From: JBOHRN01 sp050732775
Lineage (GTDB): Bacteria > Gemmatimonadota > Gemmatimonadetes > Longimicrobiales > Longimicrobiaceae
Direction of reading: 5' to 3'
NCBI GenBank assembly: GCA_050732775.1
Contig: JBOHRN010000046.1
Coordinates: forward strand, 1 to 64,000
Length of the DNA: 64,000 bases
Each line of letters begins with the position of its first letter. The stretch's first letter is position 1. The notes under the pieces are model-generated. The model searched no databases, was not told the DNA's origin, and saw nothing but the letters and a program-made list of their open reading frames with translations. Positions 25,981-35,729 of the stretch are shown here, piece after piece. Position numbers and translations under genes: made by a program.

Positions 25981-26175
25981 TTACTTCCCGAGCATCTTGT
26001 TGATCTTCTTTTCGTCCGGCCGGGATACCAGCTCGGACTTGCGCAGACGCCGCTTGCGCTTGGGCGACTTCTTGGTCTTGATGTGGCTGGTAAAGGCGTG
26101 CTGGCGCTTCACCTTGCCCGAGCCCGTCCGCTTAAAGCGCTTGGCCGCGCCCCGGTGTGTCTTCATCTTCGGCAT
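25981..26175 (-). CDS. rpmI: Large ribosomal subunit protein bL35
   Basis: Ribosomal protein L35 of 64 aa with the usual MPKMKTHRGAAKRFKRTGSG N-terminus (here MPKMKTHRGAAKRFK) and basic HAFTSHIKTKKSPKRKRRL core. It sits between infC (25 nt) and rplT (2 nt), the conserved infC-rpmI-rplT order. Confidence 0.97.
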   Translation of the reverse strand: MPKMKTHRGAAKRFKRTGSGKVKRQHAFTSHIKTKKSPKRKRRLRKSELVSRPDEKKINKMLGK

Positions 26176-26200
26176 GTACCCCTCCCTATTAATTAGCTAC

Positions 26201-26710
26201 TTACTTGGCCGGGGCGATAATCATGGTCATCGTACGCCCCTCCATCTGCGGGTTGGACTCCACCTTGCCCACGTCCGAGATTACCTCCACGAAGCGGTCT
26301 AGCACCTCCCTGCCGAGTTCGGGGTGGGTCATCTGGCGCCCCCGGAACATCATAGTCGCCTTTACCTTGTTTCCCTCCCCCAAAAAACGGCGGGCGTGAC
26401 GGACCTTGAACTCAAAGTCGTGATCCTCGATCCCGGGGCGCATCTTCACTTCCTTGATCTGCACGTGGTGTTGCTTTTTACGCGCCTCTCGCGCCTTGCG
26501 CTGCTCTTCGTACCGGAACTTTCCGTAGTCCATGATGCGGCAGACGGGGGGACGCGCCATCGGCGCCACCTCTACTAAGTCGAGTTCCTCCTCCGCGGCC
26601 ATCTCCCGTGCCCTGTCTACGGCGAAGATGCCCATCTGGTCGCCCTCCGAGCTAATCAGCCGGACCGGGCTTACGCGGATCTGATCGTTGACGCGAGTCC
26701 TGTCGTTGAT
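26201..26710 (-). CDS. infC: Translation initiation factor IF-3, AUC start codon
   Basis: IF-3 of 169 aa, which keeps 30S and 50S subunits apart and proofreads start codons. The first in-frame ATG (26635) would remove the N-terminal segment RVNDQIRVSPVRLISSEG, which IF-3 needs. Between the in-frame TAG at 26714-26716 and that segment there is no ATG, GTG or TTG. An ATC at 26710 has a GGAGG Shine-Dalgarno site (26719-26723) 8 nt upstream, giving the family length. C-terminal domain: VKATMMFRGRQMTHPE. IF-3 disfavours non-AUG starts, so AUU/AUC starts allow autoregulation in other bacteria. Confidence 0.93.
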   Translation of the reverse strand: MNDRTRVNDQIRVSPVRLISSEGDQMGIFAVDRAREMAAEEELDLVEVAPMARPPVCRIMDYGKFRYEEQRKAREARKKQHHVQIKEVKMRPGIEDHDFEFKVRHARRFLGEGNKVKATMMFRGRQMTHPELGREVLDRFVEVISDVGKVESNPQMEGRTMTMIIAPAK

Positions 26711-26718
26711 AACCTACA

Positions 26719-26723
26719 CCTCC
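26719..26723 (-). promoter_or_regulatory. Shine-Dalgarno site for the AUC start of infC
   Basis: GGAGG on the minus strand, 8 nt before ATC at 26710. It is the only strong ribosome-binding site near the infC 5' end and decides the non-AUG start. Confidence 0.8.
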
Positions 26724-26744
26724 GGTAAAGAGTACAGGGGGAAC

Positions 26745-26772
26745 AAAAAAGGACCCCACGAGTTCGGGGTCC
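26745..26772 (-). terminator. Intrinsic terminator in the infC leader
   Basis: Perfect 7-bp stem GGACCCC/GGGGTCC (26766-26772 with 26751-26757, 8-nt loop) followed by six T on the minus strand (26745-26750). It lies between thrS and infC, ending 34 nt before the infC start. That leaves no room for a promoter between it and infC, so infC must be read through it. Confidence 0.85.
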
Positions 26773-26864
26773 GCTGCGCCGCCCTCCAAGAAAGGGGGCG
26801 CTTTGATCGGACCCGGCGGCAACGCTCGCGCACTAAACGCGCCGCAAGGTGGGGCTGCTCCCAC
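26767..26864 (-). promoter_or_regulatory. Predicted antiterminator and leader structure upstream of infC
   Basis: In the minus-strand leader, GGGTCCG (26814-26808) is complementary to CGGACCC (26773-26767), which is the 5' arm of the terminator. Inside this pairing GCGCC (26801-26797) pairs with GGCGC (26780-26776), and CCC with GGG, so a nested hairpin can replace the terminator. A further hairpin GTGGG/CCCAC sits upstream at 26849-26864. This is a classical attenuator arrangement. Known infC-rpmI-rplT leaders in Firmicutes are L20-controlled attenuators; whether L20 acts here is inference. Confidence 0.6.
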
Positions 26865-26906
26865 TTTCAAGTTGTGGGCCGAAGATACCGCGCCGGGCGG
26901 CCGCTG

Positions 26907-28937
<2,031 letters not shown>

Positions 28938-28976
28938 CCCGAGCTTGCCTCGAGAAATCAAGGGAGCGAGAGTTGC

Positions 28977-30683
28977 ATGTCATACGGTAACGGTGAAAAG
29001 TTAGTCCGGCAAACCGCTTGCCCGGAGACGACACTGACAGAGCCATTTGACCTCTCGGAGCTGCTCGACGAGTACCGCGACGAGGCGCGCGACCAGATAG
29101 CCCGGCTGGACGCGGCCCTGGGCGTACTGGAGCGGGGCGACGCCCTGCCTGAGGAAGAGCGAAGGGCTCTGCTGCGCGACTTGCACACCCTCAAAGGGAA
29201 TTCGGGTATGCTCGGCTTCGTGCCGCTCCGGGACGCCATCCACGCCCTAGAGTCGGTTTTCAAGGCGTCTCCCGGACCGTACCCGCGCCCGAAAGTAGAG
29301 CGGCTCGGGGAGGCCGCCTCGGCGTTGCGCGGCGCGGTGGAGGTCGCGGGCAGCGAGGAGGAGGCCGCCGCCTTCGGCCGGCTGGCGTCGGTGCGGCGGG
29401 CGCTGGCGGGGGTGGGCGGGAAAGAGCCGGCGGAGAGCGAATCACCCCAGCCCACCCCCGGGAAAAGCGACGGGGAGAGCCGGGCCGACAGGCGGGGAGA
29501 TCTGCTCAGGGTATCCTTCTCCAAGCTGGACCGACTGGTCGACGAAGTGGGCGAGCTGGTGGGGCTGGGGGCGGGTCTGGAGACCTGGGTGGAGCAACAC
29601 CGCCGCCCCCTGGCCGCCCTCGACCCCGAGGGCGTGCTGCGCGATCATACCGACCTCCTGGACGGGCTCATCGGCCGTATACGTGAAGCGGTCATGGAGC
29701 TGCGGTTGGTACCGCTGGGGCGGGTGTTCGACCGCTTTCCGGGGCTGGTCCGCGATCTGGCGCGGGCCGGGGGCAAGCGGGTACAGCTCGAGCTGGAAGG
29801 AGCCGACACCGAGGTTGACAAAGCCACCGCCGACCTCCTGGGAGAGCCGCTGCTCCACCTGATCCAGAACGCCGTGGACCACGGCATCGAACCAGCCGAC
29901 CAGCGCGAAAAAGCCGGCAAACCAGCCGAAGGCACCGTCCGGCTCGCGGCCCGTCAAGCCGGAGACCGGGTAACTGTCACGGTCGAGGACGACGGCCGGG
30001 GGCTGGACCGGGCTGCCATCCTGGCCCGGGCCCGCGAGCAAGGGTTGGCGGCCGAGGGAGAAGGGCTAGCCCCAAACGAAGTCGAGCAGCTCCTCTTCCG
30101 CTCCGGCTTCAGCACCCGCGCCGAGGCCAGCGAAGTGTCGGGCCGGGGGGTGGGGCTCGAGGTGGTAAACCGGCGCATGCGCGAGCTGCGCGGCTCGCTC
30201 GAGGTGGAGAGCCGGCCCGGCGGCGGCACCCGCTTCACCCTCTCGCTGCCCCTCACCGTGGTCATCCTCCCAGCGGTCCTCTTCGAGGCCGGGGGGCAAG
30301 CGGTGGCCCTGCCCGCGGCCGCGGTGAGCGAGACGGTGCGTAACCCGGCGCCCGAGCGGGTGGGCGGCTCCGAAGCCATCCGGGTGCGCAACGAACTGGT
30401 ACCGGTGGCACGGCTGAAGCGGGTCTTATGGAACGAGAATGGCCAGGAGCGTGGCCAGGGGGGGTACTTCATGGTGGTGCGGGGGGGCGGCCGGTCAGCG
30501 GCGGTGGCGGCCGACCGGCTGCTAGACCAGCGTGACGTGGTGGTCAAGGCACTCCCCCGCTATCTGGGAAAGCCGCGCGCCGTCTCGGGGGTTACGGTGC
30601 TGCCGGACGGACGGGCCGCCCTGGTGCTGGACCCCGGCGCCGTGATCGATCTGAACCTGACCAGTACAGCCCGGGACCGTTGA
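28977..30683 (+). CDS. cheA: Chemotaxis histidine kinase CheA
   Basis: CheA-type kinase of 568 aa. The HPt domain is at residues 20-125 with phospho-acceptor H70 in LRDLHTLKGNSGMLG. A dimerisation region follows at about 165-235 (FSKLDRLVDEVGELVGL). The HATPase domain has HLIQNAVDHGIEPADQRE and EDDGRGLDRA, GRGVGLEVVNRRMREL. The CheW-like P5 domain forms the C-terminus. There is only a short Pro/Glu-rich linker where the P2 CheY-binding domain would be. Start ATG 28977 follows AAGGGAG. It is first in a chemosensory operon whose output is probably not a flagellum; the next gene overlaps by 4 nt. Confidence 0.93.
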   Translation: MSYGNGEKLVRQTACPETTLTEPFDLSELLDEYRDEARDQIARLDAALGVLERGDALPEEERRALLRDLHTLKGNSGMLGFVPLRDAIHALESVFKASPGPYPRPKVERLGEAASALRGAVEVAGSEEEAAAFGRLASVRRALAGVGGKEPAESESPQPTPGKSDGESRADRRGDLLRVSFSKLDRLVDEVGELVGLGAGLETWVEQHRRPLAALDPEGVLRDHTDLLDGLIGRIREAVMELRLVPLGRVFDRFPGLVRDLARAGGKRVQLELEGADTEVDKATADLLGEPLLHLIQNAVDHGIEPADQREKAGKPAEGTVRLAARQAGDRVTVTVEDDGRGLDRAAILARAREQGLAAEGEGLAPNEVEQLLFRSGFSTRAEASEVSGRGVGLEVVNRRMRELRGSLEVESRPGGGTRFTLSLPLTVVILPAVLFEAGGQAVALPAAAVSETVRNPAPERVGGSEAIRVRNELVPVARLKRVLWNENGQERGQGGYFMVVRGGGRSAAVAADRLLDQRDVVVKALPRYLGKPRAVSGVTVLPDGRAALVLDPGAVIDLNLTSTARDR

Positions 30684-31081
30684 AAGGTCAGCCCAGCGAC
30701 AGACCCGCCAAGCTCCTGATCGTGGAGGACAGCCCCACCATGTGCCGGATGTACCGGCTGGCGTTGGGGCGGGGCGGGGCCGAGCTCCTCTTCGCCGCAA
30801 ACGGCGTCGAGGGACTCGACCTGGCGGCCCAGGAGCCGGGCATCGACTTTTACCTGGTCGATATCAACATGCCCGAAATGGACGGGCTGGAGTTCCTCCG
30901 CAAGCTACGCGGGGAGCTGGGGGTAACCGGCGCCCCCGCCGTGGTGGTGTCGACCGAATCCGAAGAGTCGGACCGGGAAGCCGCCCTGGAGGCGGGTGCC
31001 GACGCTTACCTGAAGAAGCCATGGCAGCCCAGCGAGCTAACCCAACTGATCGAGAAGACGTGGCGGGAGAGCCGCAGCTAG
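30680..31081 (+). CDS. CheY-like single-domain response regulator
   Basis: Receiver domain of 133 aa with no output domain. Seen: acidic pair E16-D17 (IVEDSPT), phospho-acceptor D61 in VDINMPEMDG, the conserved Ser/Thr in VVVSTESEE and the Lys in YLKKPW. TTG start at 30680 overlaps the cheA stop (TTGA). Its position between cheA and cheW suggests it is the direct CheA phosphate acceptor. Confidence 0.88.
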   Translation: MKGQPSDRPAKLLIVEDSPTMCRMYRLALGRGGAELLFAANGVEGLDLAAQEPGIDFYLVDINMPEMDGLEFLRKLRGELGVTGAPAVVVSTESEESDREAALEAGADAYLKKPWQPSELTQLIEKTWRESRS

Positions 31082-31548
31082 GGCGCGCCGCTCCCGAGAA
31101 GGAGCCCGATACGCTGGTACTGGTGGTCGACGGCCAGCGCTTCGGGGTCTCCCTCTCCGACGCCCGCGAAGTTCTGCCCGCGCCGCGGGTGACGCCGGTC
31201 CCGTTCGTGCCCGAGTCCGTCCGCGGCGTCTGCGCGGTACGGGGGCGCGTCGTCCCGGTGCTGGACCTCCGGTTCCGGCTGCTGGGGCTCCCCGCCGAAC
31301 TCGGAGAGCGGCTGGCCCTGGTCGAGCAAGCCGGTGAAACGGTGGCTCTCCTGGTCGATGGCGTGGAGGGGATGGTGCACGCGCAAGTCACCCCTGTTCC
31401 GGCCGAGGTCGAGGCGTCGCTGCCGCCGGGCACGGCGCGCGGAGTGGCCGGCGACGAGGGTCGGCCGATCACCTTGCTGGAGCTGGCGGCGGTGCTAGAA
31501 CTGGCGGACGGACACACCACCAAAACAGAGAACGAGAACGATTCATGA
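31060..31548 (+). CDS. cheW: CheW-like coupling protein
   Basis: CheW domain protein of 162 aa that links receptors to CheA. The SH3-like fold pattern is visible: TLVLVVDGQRFGVSLSDA, VPFVPESVRGVCAVRGRVVPVLDLR and VALLVDGVEGM. The start is uncertain: GTG 31060 (GAGAAG just upstream) overlaps the regulator by 22 nt, while ATG 31021 would overlap by 61 nt and give 175 aa. It overlaps the receptor gene by 4 nt (ATGA). Confidence 0.88.
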   Translation: MAGEPQLGRAAPEKEPDTLVLVVDGQRFGVSLSDAREVLPAPRVTPVPFVPESVRGVCAVRGRVVPVLDLRFRLLGLPAELGERLALVEQAGETVALLVDGVEGMVHAQVTPVPAEVEASLPPGTARGVAGDEGRPITLLELAAVLELADGHTTKTENENDS

Positions 31549-33524
31549 GCGTGAAAACATGGTTCGACAACGCCCGCCTGCGGGAAAAGATCGTGATGGG
31601 CAACGTGGTGATCTTGGCCTTCATGGTCCTCATTGGGGTCGCCACCTTCGTCTGGAGCGGCATTATCTCGAGCGCGGGCGATGAGTTACGCAGTGCCGAC
31701 CGGGTGGAGAACGCCGCCAACCGCATGGGAACGGCTCTCTCAGAAAGGGTAGCCACCGTTTACGACTACATGCTCACAGGCCGGGAGTCGGCCATGGTGG
31801 AGTTGAGCGCGGCCCGAGAGACCTTCCAGACAGAGTGGCAGGAGATCAATGACTTCGTGCTCGAACAGGAACAGCACGCCCTGCTCGACTCCATCGCCCA
31901 CTACGCCCGGCTATGGGAGGTGGAGGTGGCCGATCCTGGCATCGATCTCAGGCAAGGCGTGCAGGCCGGAGAGGCCAGCATCGAAGACGTGCAGGAGTTC
32001 TTTGAAAGGGAGAACACCGAGCGGATAGAGGAGCGGGTCTCCGCCGGAATGGATGAGTTCCGCGCCACCCAGGTCGATATCTCCAACCGGCAGTTGGAGC
32101 GCATGCGCGGCGCGGTGGGCAGGATGCGCTTTGCGGTGGTGGTGCTGGTCCTGCTCGCCGCCGCGGCCGGTTTCTGGATCGCCTCGTGGATCGCCAAAAA
32201 GGTCTCCCGGCCCATCGAAGAGGCAATCACTTTCGCGGCGACGGTGGCCGACGGAGACCTCACCGGCCGGCTGGAGAGCGAACGGCACGACGAGATCGGC
32301 GAGCTCACCGGTACCCTTAACCGGATGGCCGAGGACCTTCAGGGCGCCTTGGGAGAGGTGGCGAGGGCCACCGACCAGGTGGCCTCGGCCGCCGAGGAGA
32401 TCTCGGCCAGCTCGGCCCAGATCTCCCGCACCGTGGAGGCCCAAGTCAGCTCCACCGAGGACACCTCCAGCTCCATGGAGGAGATCGCCGCCCAAATCGC
32501 CCGGGTGGCCGAGAGCGCCGAATCGCTGGCTGCGTCCGTGGACCAGACCTCCAGCTCTATCGCCGAGATGAGCGACTCCATCGAGAGGACGGCCGAAAAC
32601 GTGGACGCGCTGGGTACCTCGGTCGACGAGACCTCGGCCACCATCGACGAGATGGCCGTCTCCATCTCCCAGGTGGGCCGTCACGTGGAGGAAACCGCGA
32701 CCATCACTTCGCAGGCCGAGGCCGACGCCCGCGAAGGTGCCAAAGCGGTAAAGCGCACCACCGACGGCATGCGGCGCATCAACGACGAGATGGAGGAGCT
32801 GGTGGAGGTCATCCGCGGGCTGGGCCGGACCGGGGAGTCGATCGGCAAGATCTCCGAGACCATCGAGGGCATCGCCGATCAGACCAACCTGCTGGCCCTC
32901 AACGCCTCCATCGAGGCGGCCAGGGCCGGAGAACAGGGCCGTGGCTTCGCGGTGGTTGCCCGGGAGATCCGGCGGCTGGCCGAGCGCTCCATCGAATCAA
33001 CCCAGGAGATCGGTGGGACCATCGGGAGCGTGCGCGAGGAGGTGGCGCGGGTGGTCCGCTCTTCCGGCGGGGTCATGGACCGGGTGGGCGAGGGCATCGG
33101 CGTGGCCGAGGAGGCGGTCAGCGCCCTGGATAAGATCACCGAATCGGCCAGCCGGGGGCGCGACCTCATGCAGGAGGTCACGCTCGCCACCAAGCAGCAG
33201 ATCAACGCCTCCGAGGAGGCCCAGAAAGCGATCCTGGGCATCCAGAAGATAGCCGAGGAGGCACGGGTGGCCACCCGCGAGCAGGCCCACGGCGGCCGGC
33301 AGATCGCCGAGGCGGCCGAAAACATGAACCGGCAGACTGCCGAAGTGTTCGCGGCCACCACCGAGCAGAAGAAGGGGGGAGAGATGATCCTCTCGGCCAC
33401 CGAGCAGATCGGCGCCGGAGCGCGCGACACCCGCGACGCCATCAAGGAGATGGTGGGCTCGGCGGAGAACCTCTCGGAGCAGGCAAGCCGACTGCGCGAC
33501 CTGCTCGGCCGCTTCCGTGTCTGA
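31545..33524 (+). CDS. Methyl-accepting chemotaxis protein with CHASE3-like sensor
   Basis: Transmembrane receptor of 659 aa. TM1 spans residues 16-38 and TM2 195-216. The periplasmic loop has the CHASE3-like helix pattern (ATVYDYMLTGRES, then ETFQTEWQEIN). A HAMP domain covers about 217-270, followed by a long signalling coiled coil rich in SS/EE heptads. The CheA/CheW-binding tip GEQGRGFAVVAREIRRLAERS is at about 462-480 (GRGFAVVAREIRRL). No C-terminal NWETF-type pentapeptide is present, so CheR tethering is not expected. Its ligand is unknown. It overlaps the HEAT protein gene by 8 nt. Confidence 0.93.
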   Translation: MSVKTWFDNARLREKIVMGNVVILAFMVLIGVATFVWSGIISSAGDELRSADRVENAANRMGTALSERVATVYDYMLTGRESAMVELSAARETFQTEWQEINDFVLEQEQHALLDSIAHYARLWEVEVADPGIDLRQGVQAGEASIEDVQEFFERENTERIEERVSAGMDEFRATQVDISNRQLERMRGAVGRMRFAVVVLVLLAAAAGFWIASWIAKKVSRPIEEAITFAATVADGDLTGRLESERHDEIGELTGTLNRMAEDLQGALGEVARATDQVASAAEEISASSAQISRTVEAQVSSTEDTSSSMEEIAAQIARVAESAESLAASVDQTSSSIAEMSDSIERTAENVDALGTSVDETSATIDEMAVSISQVGRHVEETATITSQAEADAREGAKAVKRTTDGMRRINDEMEELVEVIRGLGRTGESIGKISETIEGIADQTNLLALNASIEAARAGEQGRGFAVVAREIRRLAERSIESTQEIGGTIGSVREEVARVVRSSGGVMDRVGEGIGVAEEAVSALDKITESASRGRDLMQEVTLATKQQINASEEAQKAILGIQKIAEEARVATREQAHGGRQIAEAAENMNRQTAEVFAATTEQKKGGEMILSATEQIGAGARDTRDAIKEMVGSAENLSEQASRLRDLLGRFRV

Positions 33525-34893
33525 AGAGCCCGCCGACGCCGAGGAGTTGCTGGCCGGCCTCACCTCGGGGCCGGGGTGGAAGCGCCAGCGGCTCCTGGAC
33601 CGTCTGAGCAAGGGCGACCGTTCCCCGGCTCTGGAGCCGCTGGTGGCCGCCTTGCGCGACGCTGGGCGGCCCGAGCGCCGCAACGCGGCTCGCAGCGCAC
33701 TCACCGTTCTGGCCTCCCCCGGCTCGCCCAGCTCCGAACTCGCCATCGAGACGCTAGCCCGGGCGAGCCGGGACAAGACGGACCCCGGCGCGCGTATTCT
33801 AGCCGTGGTCGCGCTGGGAGAGTCGGGTAACCCGGCAGCCGCGGACGCCCTCACCCCCCTGTTGGGCAGCCCGGATCCGAACCTCGGCTTGGCCGCGACC
33901 GAAGCCCTGGCCGAGACGGGCGGTCTTGGCGCGCTGGACGCCCTCTCTCGCGCCGCCCGCCGCTCCGGACCCGGAGACCCCGGACAGCTCTGGGTACGGC
34001 AGGGGGCGGTGGCGGCCTTGGGGCGGCTGGGCGAGCGCCGGGCGGTCCCGCTGCTGGTAGAACTCTGCGCCGACCCCGAGACCGCCGACGCGGCCGCCCT
34101 GGCCCTGGGCGAGATCGGCGACCGGGAGGGGATGGAGGGAATGCGGGTGGCCCTGGAGCAAGGGGCAGACGCCGAAAGCGTGCTGGAGGCGGCGGCGGCC
34201 CTGCTGGCTCGGAGCCCGGAGATCCATCCGCCCGATTGGCTCCGGCGGGCGGCCGGCGGCCGAGAGCCGGGGTGGGTGCAGGGGCTCGCGGCGGGAAAGG
34301 AGAGCGCGGCGCGGCTACTGGGGATAGCGGGCAGCGAGGAGGCCGCCGCCGTGCTGGTGGACGCCGCCTCCGAAGCCGAAAGTCAAGAGCTCGCCGTGGC
34401 CGGAATCTCTCTCCTCCCGGTTGAGCCGCTGCTCGACGCCGTCCTCGCCGCCCTCCCCCTTGCCCCCGCTTTTTCCCGGGCCGCTCTGCTCGCCGTGCTG
34501 CCCTCAAGTCTCGACCAGAGTGCGGTCGCCCTTGTGTCGGGCTACTTGGCCGACCCCGACCCCGCGGTACGCAAGGCGGCAGCGGCCGCTCTGGCCGCCG
34601 CCGCCGCCTTGCCGGAGGAGCGCGTCCCCGATCTCCTGGCCGACCCGGAGTCGGGGGTGCGGGCCGCGGCCGCGCGAGGCGCCGGACGAAGCGGTAGCCA
34701 CCCCCCGGCCGCCAGCCGGGCGGTGGAGCGGCTACTGGACGCCCTGAAAGACGACGATTGGGAAGTGCGGCTGGCCGCTGTCCGTGCCCTCCAGCGGCTA
34801 GCAGGCACTCAGAGCGCCCGGGCACTCGCCCAGCTGGCAAGCTCGGACCCCGACCCACTGGTGCGCGAGGCGGCCGCCGGTGGGCGGTCGTGA
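33517..34893 (+). CDS. HEAT-repeat protein within the chemosensory operon
   Basis: Alanine/leucine-rich protein of 458 aa made of repeated helix pairs of about 30 residues. Examples are ALEPLVAALRDAGRPERRNA, DALTPLLGSPDPNLGLAATEA, AVPLLVELCADPETADAAA and RVPDLLADPESGVRAAAA; the last ones (DDWEVRLAAVRALQRLAG) are clearly HEAT/PBS-lyase type. No signal peptide. HEAT solenoids are protein-binding scaffolds. Its place between the receptor and cheR, with overlaps on both sides, suggests it is part of the chemosensory machine. A HEAT-repeat protein is also known, as I recall, in the Myxococcus Che7 cluster. Function here is inferred. Confidence 0.85.
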   Translation: MSEEPADAEELLAGLTSGPGWKRQRLLDRLSKGDRSPALEPLVAALRDAGRPERRNAARSALTVLASPGSPSSELAIETLARASRDKTDPGARILAVVALGESGNPAAADALTPLLGSPDPNLGLAATEALAETGGLGALDALSRAARRSGPGDPGQLWVRQGAVAALGRLGERRAVPLLVELCADPETADAAALALGEIGDREGMEGMRVALEQGADAESVLEAAAALLARSPEIHPPDWLRRAAGGREPGWVQGLAAGKESAARLLGIAGSEEAAAVLVDAASEAESQELAVAGISLLPVEPLLDAVLAALPLAPAFSRAALLAVLPSSLDQSAVALVSGYLADPDPAVRKAAAAALAAAAALPEERVPDLLADPESGVRAAAARGAGRSGSHPPAASRAVERLLDALKDDDWEVRLAAVRALQRLAGTQSARALAQLASSDPDPLVREAAAGGRS

Positions 34894-35729
34894 CGCCCCC
34901 GGACTTCTCGGACGAAGAGTACCGCCTCTTCCGCTCATGGCTCCGCGAGGAGTACGGGCTCCGCTTCGGCCCGGAAAAGCGCGACGTGCTCCGAACCCGG
35001 CTGGAGAGTCGCCGCGCGGAGTTGGGGTTCCGCTCCTACCAGCAGCTTTACTTCCACCTCAAGTTTCACCCCAGCCGTGAGCAGGAGCGGGAGAAGATCA
35101 TCTCCCAGCTCACCAACAACGAAAGCTACTTTTTCCGCGAGCGGGGTCAGCTCGAGGTGCTCCGCAAGGAACTCCTCCCGCTGCTCAAACGGAGCCGGGC
35201 AAAGCGGCGAGAGGTTCGCCTCCTGAGCGCGGGTTGTTCGGCCGGACAAGAGCCGTACTCGCTCTTTATCACCGCGCGGGAGAGCAAGCTTTTTCCGCCC
35301 CCGTGGCGGGTTCGGATCACCGGCCTCGACGTGGACGCCGAAGCCCTGGCGCGGGCGCGCCGGGGGGTCTACGGAGAGCACTCCTTTCGCGGTGTGGCGG
35401 CGCCGGTTCGCGAGCGCTACTTTCGTAAGCTCGAGGAGGGGTGGGAGATCCTGCCCGAGCTACGGCGCCAAGTCCGCTTCCAGCCCGCCAACCTGGCGAA
35501 GAGGGGTTGGCTGGAGCGGCTCGAGAAGCAGGACGTAATCTTCTGCCGGAACGTGCTCATCTACTTTGACCCCGAGGCCGCGCGCGGCGTGGTGGAGCGA
35601 CTCCACCGAGTCCTGGCGTCCGATGGCTTCCTCTTTCTGGGACACGCCGAGACGCTGAGCCGGATAGCCGTACCTTTCGAGGTGGAGCGACGTCCGGGCG
35701 CCATATTTTACCGCAAGGTGGAGGGGTGA
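34890..35729 (+). CDS. cheR: Chemoreceptor glutamate methyltransferase CheR
   Basis: SAM-dependent methyltransferase of 279 aa that methylates receptor glutamates. Family motifs are FRSWLREEYGLRFGPEKRDVL near the N-terminus (part), NNESYFFRERGQLEVL, RLLSAGCSAGQEPYSL for SAM, DVDAEALARARRGVYG, FCRNVLIYFDPEAARGV and GFLFLGHAETLS. The longer frame from 34758 is discarded: GTG at 34890 overlaps the HEAT gene stop by 4 nt and gives the correct N-terminus. It overlaps cheB by 4 nt. Confidence 0.94.
   Translation: MTPPDFSDEEYRLFRSWLREEYGLRFGPEKRDVLRTRLESRRAELGFRSYQQLYFHLKFHPSREQEREKIISQLTNNESYFFRERGQLEVLRKELLPLLKRSRAKRREVRLLSAGCSAGQEPYSLFITARESKLFPPPWRVRITGLDVDAEALARARRGVYGEHSFRGVAAPVRERYFRKLEEGWEILPELRRQVRFQPANLAKRGWLERLEKQDVIFCRNVLIYFDPEAARGVVERLHRVLASDGFLFLGHAETLSRIAVPFEVERRPGAIFYRKVEG

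Noticed and set aside
26201..26635. infC starting at ATG 26635
   Set aside because: It would remove the conserved IF-3 N-terminal segment; the AUC start with GGAGG explains the locus better.
26652..26870. 72-aa frame between thrS and infC
   Set aside because: It covers the terminator and antiterminator hairpins and overlaps the true infC N-terminus in another frame; composition is Gly/Pro-rich and not protein-like.
34236..34858. Frames opposite and alongside the HEAT gene
   Set aside because: Low-complexity Arg/Pro/Gly translations; shadows of a repeat-rich high-GC gene.
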